This document shows, one piece after another, positions 1 to 5,999 of a stretch of 5,999 bases of DNA. The position numbers were made by a program, and so were the translations under genes. Below the pieces are notes generated by a model. The model made no database searches. It was given only the letters and a program-made list of their open reading frames with translations, and was not told the DNA's origin. The stretch comes from Nitrospinota bacterium (GTDB taxonomy: Bacteria > UBA8248), in the NCBI GenBank assembly GCA_029937135.1, contig JAPYQX010000185.1:1-5999 (forward strand), in the 5' to 3' direction. Each line of letters begins with the position of its first letter. Positions within the stretch are counted from its first letter, which is position 1.

Positions 1-19
1 TGTCGGGCTTAACATTCAG

Positions 20-517
20 TCAAGGCCGATTTCCTTGATTCGCTTCACCCACGAAGCTATCTACGACGTTTACTAACACGAAAGCGACGAACACACGACC
101 GGCCTTTTCCTCGAGGGAGGTAGAAACTGGTATCTCGGCCTGGACCGCACCTGGAGGCGTCGGCGGAGCCGGGGGCTGGACCCGCAAACCGGAAGAAGCG
201 ACCTCAATTTCTCCGCGGGATACGCCTTGTCTCGCCAATGGTTCCTCGAGTACCTCACGCGGATCAACAATGTAAGTAACATCACCCTTCAGCAAAGCAT
301 CATCCTTCGATACGCCGGCTGCTGCTGGGGCTTCAATCTCTCGTTCACAGACACGCAGGATATTAGCGAGGTACTTTTCACCTTCACCATGCAAGGGCTT
401 ATAGAGGGCGAAAAAGCGCCCACCTTCAAGCGCCGCCAGATCGTCTCCGAGGAAGGCCGCTTCATCGGAGCAGGAGCACTGACCCCATATAAATTCAGCG
501 AGCCCTCCACAAGTCAA
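20..517 (-). CDS. Unrecognised hypothetical protein, doubtful
   Basis: A 165-codon leftward frame that I cannot assign to a family. Its first position is rich in G/C, its second is poor, and its third is intermediate, which is the order expected of real coding DNA, so it may be genuine. The product is acidic over its first two thirds. It has three Cys near the N-terminus (CGG at 3-5, then CSC around 14-16), a proline-rich stretch near residues 114-122 and a short hydrophobic run (FVAFVLVNVV) close to the C-terminus. There is no clear signal peptide. The only in-frame start is TTG at 517; the nearest purine-rich stretch lies about 13 bases upstream, so the start is weak. The frame stays open back to 586. 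Third-position GC looks lower than in the rightward genes. A faint resemblance of the ALYKPLHG region to SAF-type domains is too weak to use. It could be a real small gene, a decayed gene or a chance frame. Confidence 0.3.
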   Translation of the reverse strand: MTCGGLAEFIWGQCSCSDEAAFLGDDLAALEGGRFFALYKPLHGEGEKYLANILRVCEREIEAPAAAGVSKDDALLKGDVTYIVDPREVLEEPLARQGVSRGEIEVASSGLRVQPPAPPTPPGAVQAEIPVSTSLEEKAGRVFVAFVLVNVVDSFVGEANQGNRP

Positions 518-553
518 TAGGATGGTTTCGATTCCCTCCCCCCGATATCCGGA

Positions 554-580
554 ATTTCGGGAAGCCCGCCGGGCCGAAAT
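554..580. repeat. Inverted repeat upstream of the decarboxylase gene
   Basis: ATTTCGG at 554-560 is the exact reverse complement of CCGAAAT at 574-580. Inside it, CCC at 565-567 can pair with GGG at 571-573 around a 3-base loop, leaving a 4-base bulge on the left arm. An outer CCCG (541-544) can also pair with CGGG (581-584). No T-run follows on either strand, so a standard intrinsic terminator is unlikely. It sits about 50 bp before the start of the rightward gene and just left of a TATCAT hexamer (585-590), so an operator or 5'-leader hairpin is possible. That role is inference. Confidence 0.4.
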
Positions 581-614
581 CGGGTATCATCGCCATTCGG
601 TAGAGCGGTCCACC

Positions 615-623
615 AAGAGGAAA
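615..623 (+). promoter_or_regulatory. Ribosome binding site for the decarboxylase gene
   Basis: AAGAGGAAA lies 7 bases before the ATG at 631. This purine-rich stretch supports that ATG as the start, and the encoded protein begins directly with the beta-strand leading into the dinucleotide-binding loop. Confidence 0.6.
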
Positions 624-630
624 GTTTTCC

Positions 631-1590
631 ATGAGAATTGTCGTGACAGGCGGCGCGGGTTTTATCGGCTCGCACCTATGCGACGCGCTTTTAGACCGCG
701 GCGACGAAGTCGTTTGCGTGGATAATTTTCTCACCGGAAGACGAACCCAGTTTGATCGGCTTCAGGCGCTTCACGGCGGGCGGCTCACACTCATTGAGCA
801 CAACATGAGCAATCACATTAAAATGAGCGGTCCCGTGGACGCGATATTTCACCTGGCCAGCCCCGCCAGCCCGATTGATTATCTCAAGTACCCCATTCAG
901 ACCCTGAAAGTCGGAGCCTACGGCACCCACAACGCCCTCGGCCTCGCTCTCGCGAAGGGCGCCCGGTTTTTGCTCGCCTCCACTTCCGAGGTTTACGGCG
1001 ATCCCGAGGTCCATCCCCAGCCCGAGTCGTATTGGGGAAACGTCAACCCAATCGGCCCGCGCGGGGTCTACGACGAGGGAAAGCGGTTCGCCGAGGCCAT
1101 GACGATGGCCTACAACCGCGCTCACGGAGTGGATATCCACATTGTCCGGATTTTCAACACCTACGGGCCCCGAATGCGGCTCATGGACGGACGCGCCATC
1201 CCCGCTTTCCTGTGCCAGGCGCTACGCAATGAGCCGATGACGATATTCGGGGACGGATCCCAAACCCGGAGTTTTTGCTACATCTCCGACCTCGTGCGGG
1301 GGTTGCTTCTTTTGATGGACAGCGAGGCCGCCGAGCCCGTTAACATCGGCAACCCGGTGGAGATGACCATCCTGGAGCTTGCCGAACGAATCAGGGAGAT
1401 TACCGGCTCTTCGTCCCCGATAGAATTTCACTCGCTTCCAATGGACGATCCGAAAATCCGCAAACCCGATATCCGGCGCGCCAGGGAACTCCTCGCATGG
1501 GAACCAACAATAACGCTGGACGAAGGCATTCGCCATACGATTTCGGATTTTCGCCAGCGCCTCGAACAGGGAGAAGGGAGCGCCTCTTGA
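631..1590 (+). CDS. UDP-glucuronate decarboxylase (UDP-xylose synthase)
   Basis: This 319-residue enzyme of the extended short-chain dehydrogenase/reductase family should convert UDP-glucuronate to UDP-xylose in the cytoplasm, through a 4-keto intermediate with bound NAD+. Visible motifs, in order: GGAGFIG at 7-13 (Rossmann nucleotide loop); Asp31 ending beta-2, the usual NAD+ preference; SPASPIDY at 77-84; STSEVYGDP at 117-125 with the Ser119-Glu120 pair; and YDEGKR at 147-152 with catalytic Tyr147 and Lys151. RIFNTYGPRM follows. The SPASP and YDEGKR signatures separate this subfamily from dTDP-glucose dehydratases and GalE-type epimerases. The length is normal for bacterial members. ATG 631 has a good RBS and no closer alternative. 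The stop overlaps the radC start by 4 bases. UDP-xylose would feed LPS, capsule or exopolysaccharide. The family call is firm; the glycan it serves is inference. Confidence 0.93.
   Translation: MRIVVTGGAGFIGSHLCDALLDRGDEVVCVDNFLTGRRTQFDRLQALHGGRLTLIEHNMSNHIKMSGPVDAIFHLASPASPIDYLKYPIQTLKVGAYGTHNALGLALAKGARFLLASTSEVYGDPEVHPQPESYWGNVNPIGPRGVYDEGKRFAEAMTMAYNRAHGVDIHIVRIFNTYGPRMRLMDGRAIPAFLCQALRNEPMTIFGDGSQTRSFCYISDLVRGLLLLMDSEAAEPVNIGNPVEMTILELAERIREITGSSSPIEFHSLPMDDPKIRKPDIRRARELLAWEPTITLDEGIRHTISDFRQRLEQGEGSAS
1574..1580 (+). promoter_or_regulatory. Ribosome binding site deciding the radC TTG start
   Basis: AAGGGAG lies 6 bases before TTG 1587, inside the end of the decarboxylase gene. It favours the TTG over the ATG at 1497 in the same frame, which would add 30 unconserved residues and overlap the upstream gene by 94 bases. 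Confidence 0.6.
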
Positions 1591-2281
1591 CGAGGAGGCT
1601 CTCCATCAAATTCTGGCCCGATTCCGAGCGGCCCCGGGAGCGGCTCCTCGAAAAGGGCGGAGACGCCCTCAGCGACGCACAACTTCTGGCCATTCTCCTG
1701 AGAACGGGCGATCAGGGGATATCCGCTCTCGACCTCGCTATCCAGTTGCTCGATCAGTTCGGCGGGTTCGCGGAGATTGAGCGTGCCTCGATTCCCGAGC
1801 TTACCGAGCTAAAAGGAATAGGGCCCGCGAAGGCCGCTCAGGTCAAAGCCGCCATTGAAATTTCCCGGAGAATCGGGCGGTCCGATGAGATAAAAAAACC
1901 GCGTTTCACCGTGGGTCGGATATCTACCGGTTTTTCTCGCCGGCCATGGCGGGCCTTGGCCATGAGGAATTCCGGGTTCTCCTTCTCGATACAAAACACC
2001 GCCTGATGCGGGAAGTAACCGTCTCGCGGGGCACCTTGTCCGGGACGGCTGTTGACCCGCGCGAGGTGTATACCGACGCGATCCGCGAGAAGGCGGCGGC
2101 CATCGTATGCAGCCACAATCACCCCAGTGGAGACCCTTCCCCCTCTTCCGAGGACCATGCCCTGACCGCCCGTCTCCTCGAAACGGGCAGGATTGTGGGA
2201 ATTCCGCTTCTGGACCATGTCATCGTGGGCCGCGAGGGCTATTTCAGCTACGATGAAGAAGATTGGCCCACCTTGAAATGA
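1587..2281 (+). pseudogene. radC: RadC/JAMM-domain protein, frameshifted
   Basis: RadC-family protein: helix-hairpin-helix DNA-binding region followed by a JAMM metalloprotease-like domain. The family was once called a DNA-repair protein, but its biochemical role is uncertain. From TTG 1587 the first frame gives RPRERLLEKGG (15-25), LSDAQLLAILLRTG (28-41) and the HhH segment ELKGIGPAKAAQVKAA (74-89). It then loses homology at about residue 111 and stops at 2006. The -1 frame picks up the family sequence at once (SDIYRFF, HEEFRVLLLDTKHRL) and continues to TGA 2279-2281. It includes SHNHPSGD with HxHx10D metal ligands at 2114-2116, 2120-2122 and 2153-2155. Adding one base near 1916 restores a 231-residue protein of ordinary RadC length with all key residues, so only one base is wrong. 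The cause could be recent mutation, sequencing error or slippage. ATG 1946 in the second frame has no RBS, so separate translation of the JAMM half is unlikely. TTG overlaps the upstream TGA (TTGA), which suggests coupling. Confidence 0.88.
1889..1919 (+). other. Interval of the radC frame change, with A7 run
   Basis: The -1 frame is closed by TGA at 1886-1888, and homology in the original frame ends at about 1916, so the change must fall here. Seven A's at 1892-1898 read as A AAA AAA in the zero frame, a heptamer able to support -1 slippage. Slipping there gives KKTAFHRGSDIY. Alternatively, adding a T at 1916/1917 gives KKPRFTVGSDIY, which looks more like the family linker. There is no Shine-Dalgarno-like stimulator at the usual 10-14 bases upstream and no convincing downstream stem at 5-9 bases, so deletion or read error is favoured over programmed frameshifting. 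Confidence 0.7.
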
Positions 2282-2368
2282 GAATTGAAGATCGGCTAGA
2301 TTACTGTTTGTCGCCCGCACCACCACCATTTCCGTCCATCGCCCATATCGACCGGTTGGCCAGGTTGC
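2282..2368 (+). other. Gap between radC and gmhA
   Basis: This is the longest break inside the rightward block after the decarboxylase gene. I see no hairpin with a T-run and no open frame of note. The C-rich middle has a CACCACCACC triplet stretch. A promoter for the heptose genes could lie here, but no convincing -35/-10 pair stands out. Confidence 0.4.
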
Positions 2369-2378
2369 GAGGTGTCAA

Positions 2379-2963
2379 GTGAAACTATCCGCCCGCGAGT
2401 TCCTGGCGGAACGCGCCAAGAAATTCGAAACCGCTTCCAGCAGCCCTTATCCCGCCCAGGTCGAGGCGATAACGGTTGCCGTTCTTCGCTGCCTGAAGGC
2501 GGGCGGGAAAATCCTCGCCTTCGGCAACGGGGGAAGCGCCGCCCTGGCCACCCATTTTTCGGGAGAGTTGGTCGGCCGTTTTCTCGGCGAGCGGCGCCCC
2601 CTTCCGGCCATCTCCCTCACAACGGATATGAGCGCGCTCACGGCCATCGGAAACGATTATGACTACCCGAGTATCTTCTCCCGTCAAATCGAGGCCTTGG
2701 GACGGACGGGCGATCTCGCCCTGGGGCTGACCACCAGCGGAGAATCGGGGAACCTGCTTCCGGCTTTCAAGAAAGCAAGGGAGCTGGGTATCGACTCCGC
2801 CGTCATGTCGGGAAAATCGGGCGGGCCCGCGTCCGACGCGGCCGATATCGCGGCGATTGTACCGTCGGAGGAAACCGATTTTATCCAGGAGGCCCAGGAA
2901 GCGGCCATTCACTATATTTGCCACAAGATTGATGCTTTTTTTTGCGGGGGTCCCGAAGGGTGA
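2379..2963 (+). CDS. gmhA: Sedoheptulose-7-phosphate isomerase
   Basis: SIS-domain isomerase of 194 residues, catalysing sedoheptulose 7-phosphate to D-glycero-D-manno-heptose 7-phosphate, the first committed step of LPS heptose synthesis; a cytoplasmic tetramer in known members. Sequence support: GNGGSAA at 49-55 (sugar-phosphate binding), THFSGELVGRF at 58-68, LTTDMSALTAIGNDY at 80-94, the SIS motif TTSGESGN at 118-125, and IQEAQEAAIH at 169-178. The zinc and catalytic ligands known from characterised GmhA enzymes map to His59, Glu63, Gln170 and His178, all present. Two small departures: Glu122 where Asn is usual in TSGNS, and Gln173 where E. coli has a second His. The start is GTG 2379 with GAGGTG at 2369-2374, a short 4-base spacer. 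The stop overlaps the hldE start by 4 bases (GTGA). A T8 run at 2936-2943 lies near the 3' end but the frame is intact. Function is close to certain. Confidence 0.95.
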   Translation: MKLSAREFLAERAKKFETASSSPYPAQVEAITVAVLRCLKAGGKILAFGNGGSAALATHFSGELVGRFLGERRPLPAISLTTDMSALTAIGNDYDYPSIFSRQIEALGRTGDLALGLTTSGESGNLLPAFKKARELGIDSAVMSGKSGGPASDAADIAAIVPSEETDFIQEAQEAAIHYICHKIDAFFCGGPEG

Positions 2964-4426
2964 GCGAAATCCTCTCCCGCCTTACGGGGGGAAATCCATC
3001 GATCCTCGTAGCGGGCGATTTGATCCTTGATCGGTATGTTTGGGGTGAGGTCGAGCGTATTTCACCAGAGGCGCCCGTCCAGGTCCTCAAGTGGGGGCGG
3101 GAGGAGGAGACCCTCGGCGGGGCGGCCAACGTGGCCCAAAATCTCGCCGCCCTGGGCTGCTCCGTCCGGTTGATGGGCCTGCTCGGGGAAGACGAAGAGG
3201 GCGACCGCCTCGAAGCGCTGGCCAAACAAGCGGGGATGGACATCGGTCTCATTCGGCGGCTCCCCGGAAGGCCGACGGTATCGAAAACCCGGTTCATCGG
3301 AAGAAACCAGCAGATACTCAGGGTGGACCGCGAGGAGACGCCGCCTGAATCCTCCGAATCCGAAAAAGAAATGGCTGCCCTGCTCCCCGGGGCGATCGAC
3401 GGTGTGGCAGGGATTATCTGCTCAGACTACCTCAAGGGAGCCCTCACGCCGGCGTTCATGGAAAAACTCGTCTCCGCCGCGGGCAAACGCGGCCTGCCGG
3501 TTATCACCGACCCCAAGGGAAGCGATTATGCGAAGTACCGGGGAGTCACGGCCCTCACCCCCAACCTCGCCGAAATGGCGCAAGCGGCGGGCACAACCCT
3601 CGACAGCGAGGAGGCTATGGATAGCGCCGCGCGGGCGATGCTCAATGAACTGGCGCCAGAGCTTATCCTCGTAACGCGGGGGGCGGGGGGAATGACCCTC
3701 TACGGCAAGGAGGGCCGTCTCTCGAACGAGGCCTCGAACGCGCTTGAGGTCTACGATGTGACGGGAGCGGGCGATACGGCGGCGGCTCTCTTTGGCCTCG
3801 CTCTGATTCAGAATATCCCCCCCGTCGACGCCGCCCGGATCGCTAATCTGGGGGCGGGAATCGTCGTCGGAAAGGTGGGCGCGGCTACGGTTGACCCGGA
3901 CGAGCTTGAAACCGCTCTATCGGGCGGAGGAAAACAGAAAATTTTCAGCCGCTCCGCCCTCGAAAAACGCCTTCGGATGGAACAGGCCGAGGGCCGCAAG
4001 GTGGTATTCACGAATGGCTGCTTCGACCTCATGCATGTGGGACACATCCAGTATCTTCAGCAGGCGAAAGGACTGGGGGATTTACTGGTCATCGGCTTGA
4101 ACGATGACGCCTCCGTCCGGCGGGTGAAGGGCGAGGGACGCCCCCTAATCGAGGAGCAGCAAAGGGCCCAGCTTCTCGCCGCCCTGGCTTGCGTGGATTA
4201 CGTCGTGTTCTTCCCGGAGGACACCCCCGAGGAACTGATTGGGGCGGTTCGGCCCGATATCCTGGTGAAGGGCGGCGACTACACGCCCGGGGAGGTCATC
4301 GGCCGCGAGCAGGTGGAATCCAGCGGGGGCCGCGTCGAAGTCCTTCCCTTCGTGGACGGTGTTTCGACAACCCGCATCGTCAATACCATACTGGAGCGCT
4401 ACAGCGGGGATAAGGACCAGGCATGA
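2960..4426 (+). CDS. hldE: Bifunctional heptose-7-P kinase / heptose-1-P adenylyltransferase
   Basis: Two-domain cytoplasmic enzyme of 488 residues (E. coli HldE is 477). The N-terminal PfkB/ribokinase-type domain (about 1-320) phosphorylates D-glycero-D-manno-heptose 7-phosphate at C1. It shows GDLILDRYVWG (19-29), the HldE-typical RISPEAPVQVL (33-43), GGAAN (53-57) and the PfkB signature DVTGAGDT with catalytic Asp272. The C-terminal cytidylyltransferase-like domain (about 345-480) transfers AMP from ATP to heptose 1-phosphate. It shows TNGCFDLMHVGH with the nucleotide-binding HVGH at 359-362, a VKGGDY segment and the closing STTRI at 469-473. GTG 2960 is chosen because it forms a GTGA overlap with the gmhA stop. 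TTG 2942 would add only six residues and has no RBS. A G5 run 9 bases upstream and GAAGG touching the GTG make a mediocre Shine-Dalgarno, so coupling to gmhA is likely. Both domains are fused, unlike the separate HldA/HldC arrangement. Confidence 0.96.
   Translation: MSEILSRLTGGNPSILVAGDLILDRYVWGEVERISPEAPVQVLKWGREEETLGGAANVAQNLAALGCSVRLMGLLGEDEEGDRLEALAKQAGMDIGLIRRLPGRPTVSKTRFIGRNQQILRVDREETPPESSESEKEMAALLPGAIDGVAGIICSDYLKGALTPAFMEKLVSAAGKRGLPVITDPKGSDYAKYRGVTALTPNLAEMAQAAGTTLDSEEAMDSAARAMLNELAPELILVTRGAGGMTLYGKEGRLSNEASNALEVYDVTGAGDTAAALFGLALIQNIPPVDAARIANLGAGIVVGKVGAATVDPDELETALSGGGKQKIFSRSALEKRLRMEQAEGRKVVFTNGCFDLMHVGHIQYLQQAKGLGDLLVIGLNDDASVRRVKGEGRPLIEEQQRAQLLAALACVDYVVFFPEDTPEELIGAVRPDILVKGGDYTPGEVIGREQVESSGGRVEVLPFVDGVSTTRIVNTILERYSGDKDQA
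4412..4416 (+). promoter_or_regulatory. Ribosome binding site for hldD
   Basis: AAGGA lies 6 bases before ATG 4423, inside the 3' end of hldE. It supports the upstream ATG and therefore the N-terminal extension of HldD. Confidence 0.6.
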
Positions 4427-5469
4427 CTCCCGAAAAAATCGCGACCGTGCCGGGCGCCGCCGGCAGCCCGGCCAACGCTGCCGGTGATTCGGTTGTCGTT
4501 ACCGGCGCGGCGGGCTTCATCGGGGCGCGGCTGGCAGCGCGGCTGACCGCCGAGGGCGAAAAGGTCGTCGCCGTTGACGAGCGGGCCTACTTCGAGAACC
4601 GGCCCGAGATCGCGGCCATTTACCGCGGCGCCGCTCCCGATATTATTCTCGCAACGAACGAGTTGCCGGACTGGCTCGACGATTCGCCCCGCGTTTCGGG
4701 AATCATCCACCTGGGCGCTTGCACCGACACAACCGAGTACGACGAGGGGCTGCTCAAGCGCATGAACACGGACTACTCGCGCCGCCTCTGGGAAGCCGCC
4801 GCCGGGCTTGGCGCGCCCTTCCTCTTCGCGAGCAGCGCCGCCGTCTACGGAGACGGCTCGAAGGGCTATGACGACCGGACGCCGCCCGAGGCGCTCACCG
4901 CCCTCAACCCCTACGGGGAATCGAAGCGCCTCTTCGATATCTGGGCGCTGAACGAGGGGTCGAAGACCCCTCCCCCGGCCTGGGCCGGATTCCGGTTTTT
5001 TAATGTCTACGGATTCGGCGAGGCGCATAAGAAAAAAATGTCGAGTGTGCTCTATCAAGCCTTCGTCCAGATTCTCGAGCAGGGCGAGGTCCGCCTCTTC
5101 CGCTCCCATAAGGAGGGAATCGCCGACGGCCATCAACGCCGCGATTTCATCCATGTCGAGGATGTGGTGGACACCCTCGCGCTCGCCTGGCGCGCGGGGC
5201 TGCCGGACGGTATATACAACTTGGGGACCGGCCGGGCGCGCACGTTTCTCGACCTCGCCAACGCGGTCTTCGCCGCGATGGATTGGGAGCCCCGGATCAA
5301 ATTTATCGACACACCCCCCCAGATTCGCCCACGGTATCAGTACTTCACCGAGGCGAAGATGGACAAACTGACCGAGAACGGCGGCGGCGCCTCCTTCACC
5401 CCTCTCGAAGAGGGTGCGGAGCGCTACTGGAAGCGCCTGAAGAAAGTAATGTTGACGCAGGGCGCCTGA
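4423..5469 (+). CDS. hldD: ADP-L-glycero-D-manno-heptose 6-epimerase
   Basis: SDR-family epimerase of 348 residues that inverts C6 of ADP-D-glycero-D-manno-heptose to give ADP-L-glycero-D-manno-heptose, the donor for LPS inner-core heptosyltransferases. Key sites: TGAAGFIG (27-34), the dinucleotide loop; HLGACTDTTEYDE, the HldD-type counterpart of E. coli HEGACSSTTEWD; ASSAAVYGD with Ser137-Ser138; YGESK with Tyr164 and Lys168; FFNVYGFGEAHKKKMSSV, where Lys203 aligns with the second catalytic base (Lys178) of E. coli; then RDFIHVEDVVD and IYNLGTGRA. These identify HldD rather than GalE or the decarboxylase at 631. About 20 Ala/Gly/Pro-rich residues precede the first beta-strand, absent in E. 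coli HldD (310 residues). ATG overlaps the hldE stop (ATGA). The A7 run at 5032-5038 is in frame and harmless. Last gene of the heptose block. Confidence 0.95.
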   Translation: MTPEKIATVPGAAGSPANAAGDSVVVTGAAGFIGARLAARLTAEGEKVVAVDERAYFENRPEIAAIYRGAAPDIILATNELPDWLDDSPRVSGIIHLGACTDTTEYDEGLLKRMNTDYSRRLWEAAAGLGAPFLFASSAAVYGDGSKGYDDRTPPEALTALNPYGESKRLFDIWALNEGSKTPPPAWAGFRFFNVYGFGEAHKKKMSSVLYQAFVQILEQGEVRLFRSHKEGIADGHQRRDFIHVEDVVDTLALAWRAGLPDGIYNLGTGRARTFLDLANAVFAAMDWEPRIKFIDTPPQIRPRYQYFTEAKMDKLTENGGGASFTPLEEGAERYWKRLKKVMLTQGA

Positions 5470-5534
5470 CGGCCGTATGGCCCGAGCCAGCGAAACGGCG
5501 AAAAAAATTAAATGAACCACCCTTACCGCCCCCG

Positions 5535-5540
5535 AAGGAA
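5535..5540 (+). promoter_or_regulatory. Ribosome binding site deciding a TTG start
   Basis: AAGGAA lies 9 bases before TTG 5550. No ATG or GTG exists in that frame between here and the conserved N-terminal strand, so TTG is the best start. Confidence 0.5.
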
Positions 5541-5549
5541 ACCAAGCCA

Positions 5550-5999
5550 TTGGAAATCGCTCTTCTCGGAAGCGGCAGCCGTGGGAACTCCATCCTCGTC
5601 CGGTCGGATGATTCGGCGTTTTTGATCGATACCGGTCTGAGCGCGAAGGAAACCACCGCCCGCCTCGCGCTGATCGGGGTTTCGCCCGCCGATCTGCTGG
5701 GCATCGTTCTGACCCACGAGCACTCCGATCACATTCGCGGGGTGGGTCCGCTGGCCAGGCGCTGGGGGTTGCCCGTCTGGACGAACGAAGCCACCCTCGA
5801 AGCGGGAAAAGCCAAGCTTGGCGCCCTTCCCCACTGGGCGCCCGTCGAAGTCGGGGTTCCTTTCGAAATCGGCGGCATCTGGCTCGAACCCTTCAGCACT
5901 CCGCACGACGCGGCCGACCCGTTCGGGCTTACCTTAAAATCAGGCCCGGGCTACCGCGTCGGGATCGCGACCGACATGGGGTGCGCCACACAACTCGTC
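5550..5999 (+). CDS. WalJ/YycJ-like metallo-beta-lactamase-fold hydrolase, 3' truncated by window
   Basis: The first 150 residues of an MBL-fold metal-dependent hydrolase; the gene continues past the window edge. It opens with LGSGSRGNS (about 5-13) and FLIDTGLS. The metal-binding motif THEHSDH follows, with His56, His58, Asp60 and His61, then STPHDAADPFG with His119 and ATDMG with Asp142. The GSGSxGNS opening with HDAADP and IATDxG matches the YycJ/WalJ group, whose members are linked to DNA processing or exonuclease activity and, in Firmicutes, sit by walRK. No two-component genes are visible here, so that regulatory link should not be carried over. Generic MBL-fold nucleases such as RNase Z or PhnP relatives are the alternative. 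The 80-bp gap after hldD (5470-5549) shows no terminator, so it may be co-transcribed. All residues expected in this part are present. Confidence 0.88.
   Translation, partial: MEIALLGSGSRGNSILVRSDDSAFLIDTGLSAKETTARLALIGVSPADLLGIVLTHEHSDHIRGVGPLARRWGLPVWTNEATLEAGKAKLGALPHWAPVEVGVPFEIGGIWLEPFSTPHDAADPFGLTLKSGPGYRVGIATDMGCATQLV

Noticed and set aside
2..76. Rightward open frame from the left edge ending TAA 74-76, a possible tail of an upstream gene (ending AIYDVY)
   Set aside because: Only 24 residues, no recognisable family, and it overlaps the leftward frame; upstream sequence is needed to decide.
227..520. 97-codon rightward ORF opposite the leftward hypothetical frame
   Set aside because: Composition is not protein-like and no RBS or family motif is seen; treated as a shadow of the leftward frame.
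1945..1964. CATGGC/GCCATG hairpin in radC as a frameshift stimulator
   Set aside because: It starts 46 bases after the A7 run, far beyond the usual 5-9 base spacing, and has only 6 pairs with an 8-base loop.
2936..2943. T8 run at the end of gmhA as an intrinsic terminator
   Set aside because: No GC-rich stem precedes it, and it lies inside coding sequence just before the overlapping hldE start.
5470..5515. Possible terminator after hldD (GGCC-GTAT-GGCC followed by an A run)
   Set aside because: The stem is only 4 pairs and there is no T-run on the + strand.
4399..5550. 383-codon leftward ORF opposite hldD
   Set aside because: Antisense to a certain hldD gene; long antisense frames are common in high-GC DNA and no motif or RBS is seen.
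5512..5625. 37-codon ORF starting ATG 5512
   Set aside because: Out of frame with the conserved MBL-fold sequence it overlaps; no RBS or homology.

Overview
The window is a high-GC, gene-dense bacterial segment. Almost everything from about position 630 to the right edge reads rightward on the + strand. A heptose-precursor set (gmhA, hldE, hldD) shows a Gram-negative, LPS-making organism. The sequence does not identify the lineage; any specific phylum would be a guess.

Layout. Positions 1-630 hold no gene I recognise. There is one leftward open frame of about 165 codons (517 to 20) with a coding-like base pattern but a poor start, then about 110 bp of non-coding DNA with an inverted repeat just before the first rightward gene. 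At 631-1590 lies a UDP-glucuronate decarboxylase (UDP-xylose synthase) of the extended SDR family. Overlapping its stop codon by 4 bases is radC (1587-2281), which keeps the HhH and JAMM regions at normal family length but carries a single-base (-1) frameshift near 1890-1917. After a gap of about 100 bp comes the heptose block: gmhA (2379-2963), hldE (2960-4426) and hldD (4423-5469), joined by GTGA and ATGA overlaps. After an 80-bp gap, the 5' part of a WalJ/YycJ-like metallo-beta-lactamase-fold hydrolase starts with TTG at 5550 and runs off the window.

How the genes work together. GmhA makes D-glycero-D-manno-heptose 7-phosphate from sedoheptulose 7-phosphate. HldE phosphorylates C1 with its kinase domain and, after removal of the C7 phosphate, adenylylates the sugar with its C-terminal domain. 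HldD epimerises ADP-D-glycero- to ADP-L-glycero-D-manno-heptose for the LPS inner core. The phosphatase GmhB, needed between the two HldE steps, is not in the window. The upstream decarboxylase would supply UDP-xylose for a surface glycan. radC and the MBL-fold gene look like housekeeping passengers, not part of the sugar pathway.

No clearly new system is visible. The item most worth checking is the radC frameshift (real mutation, sequencing error or slippage at an A7 run). Next are the unexplained leftward frame and the inverted repeat between it and the decarboxylase gene.
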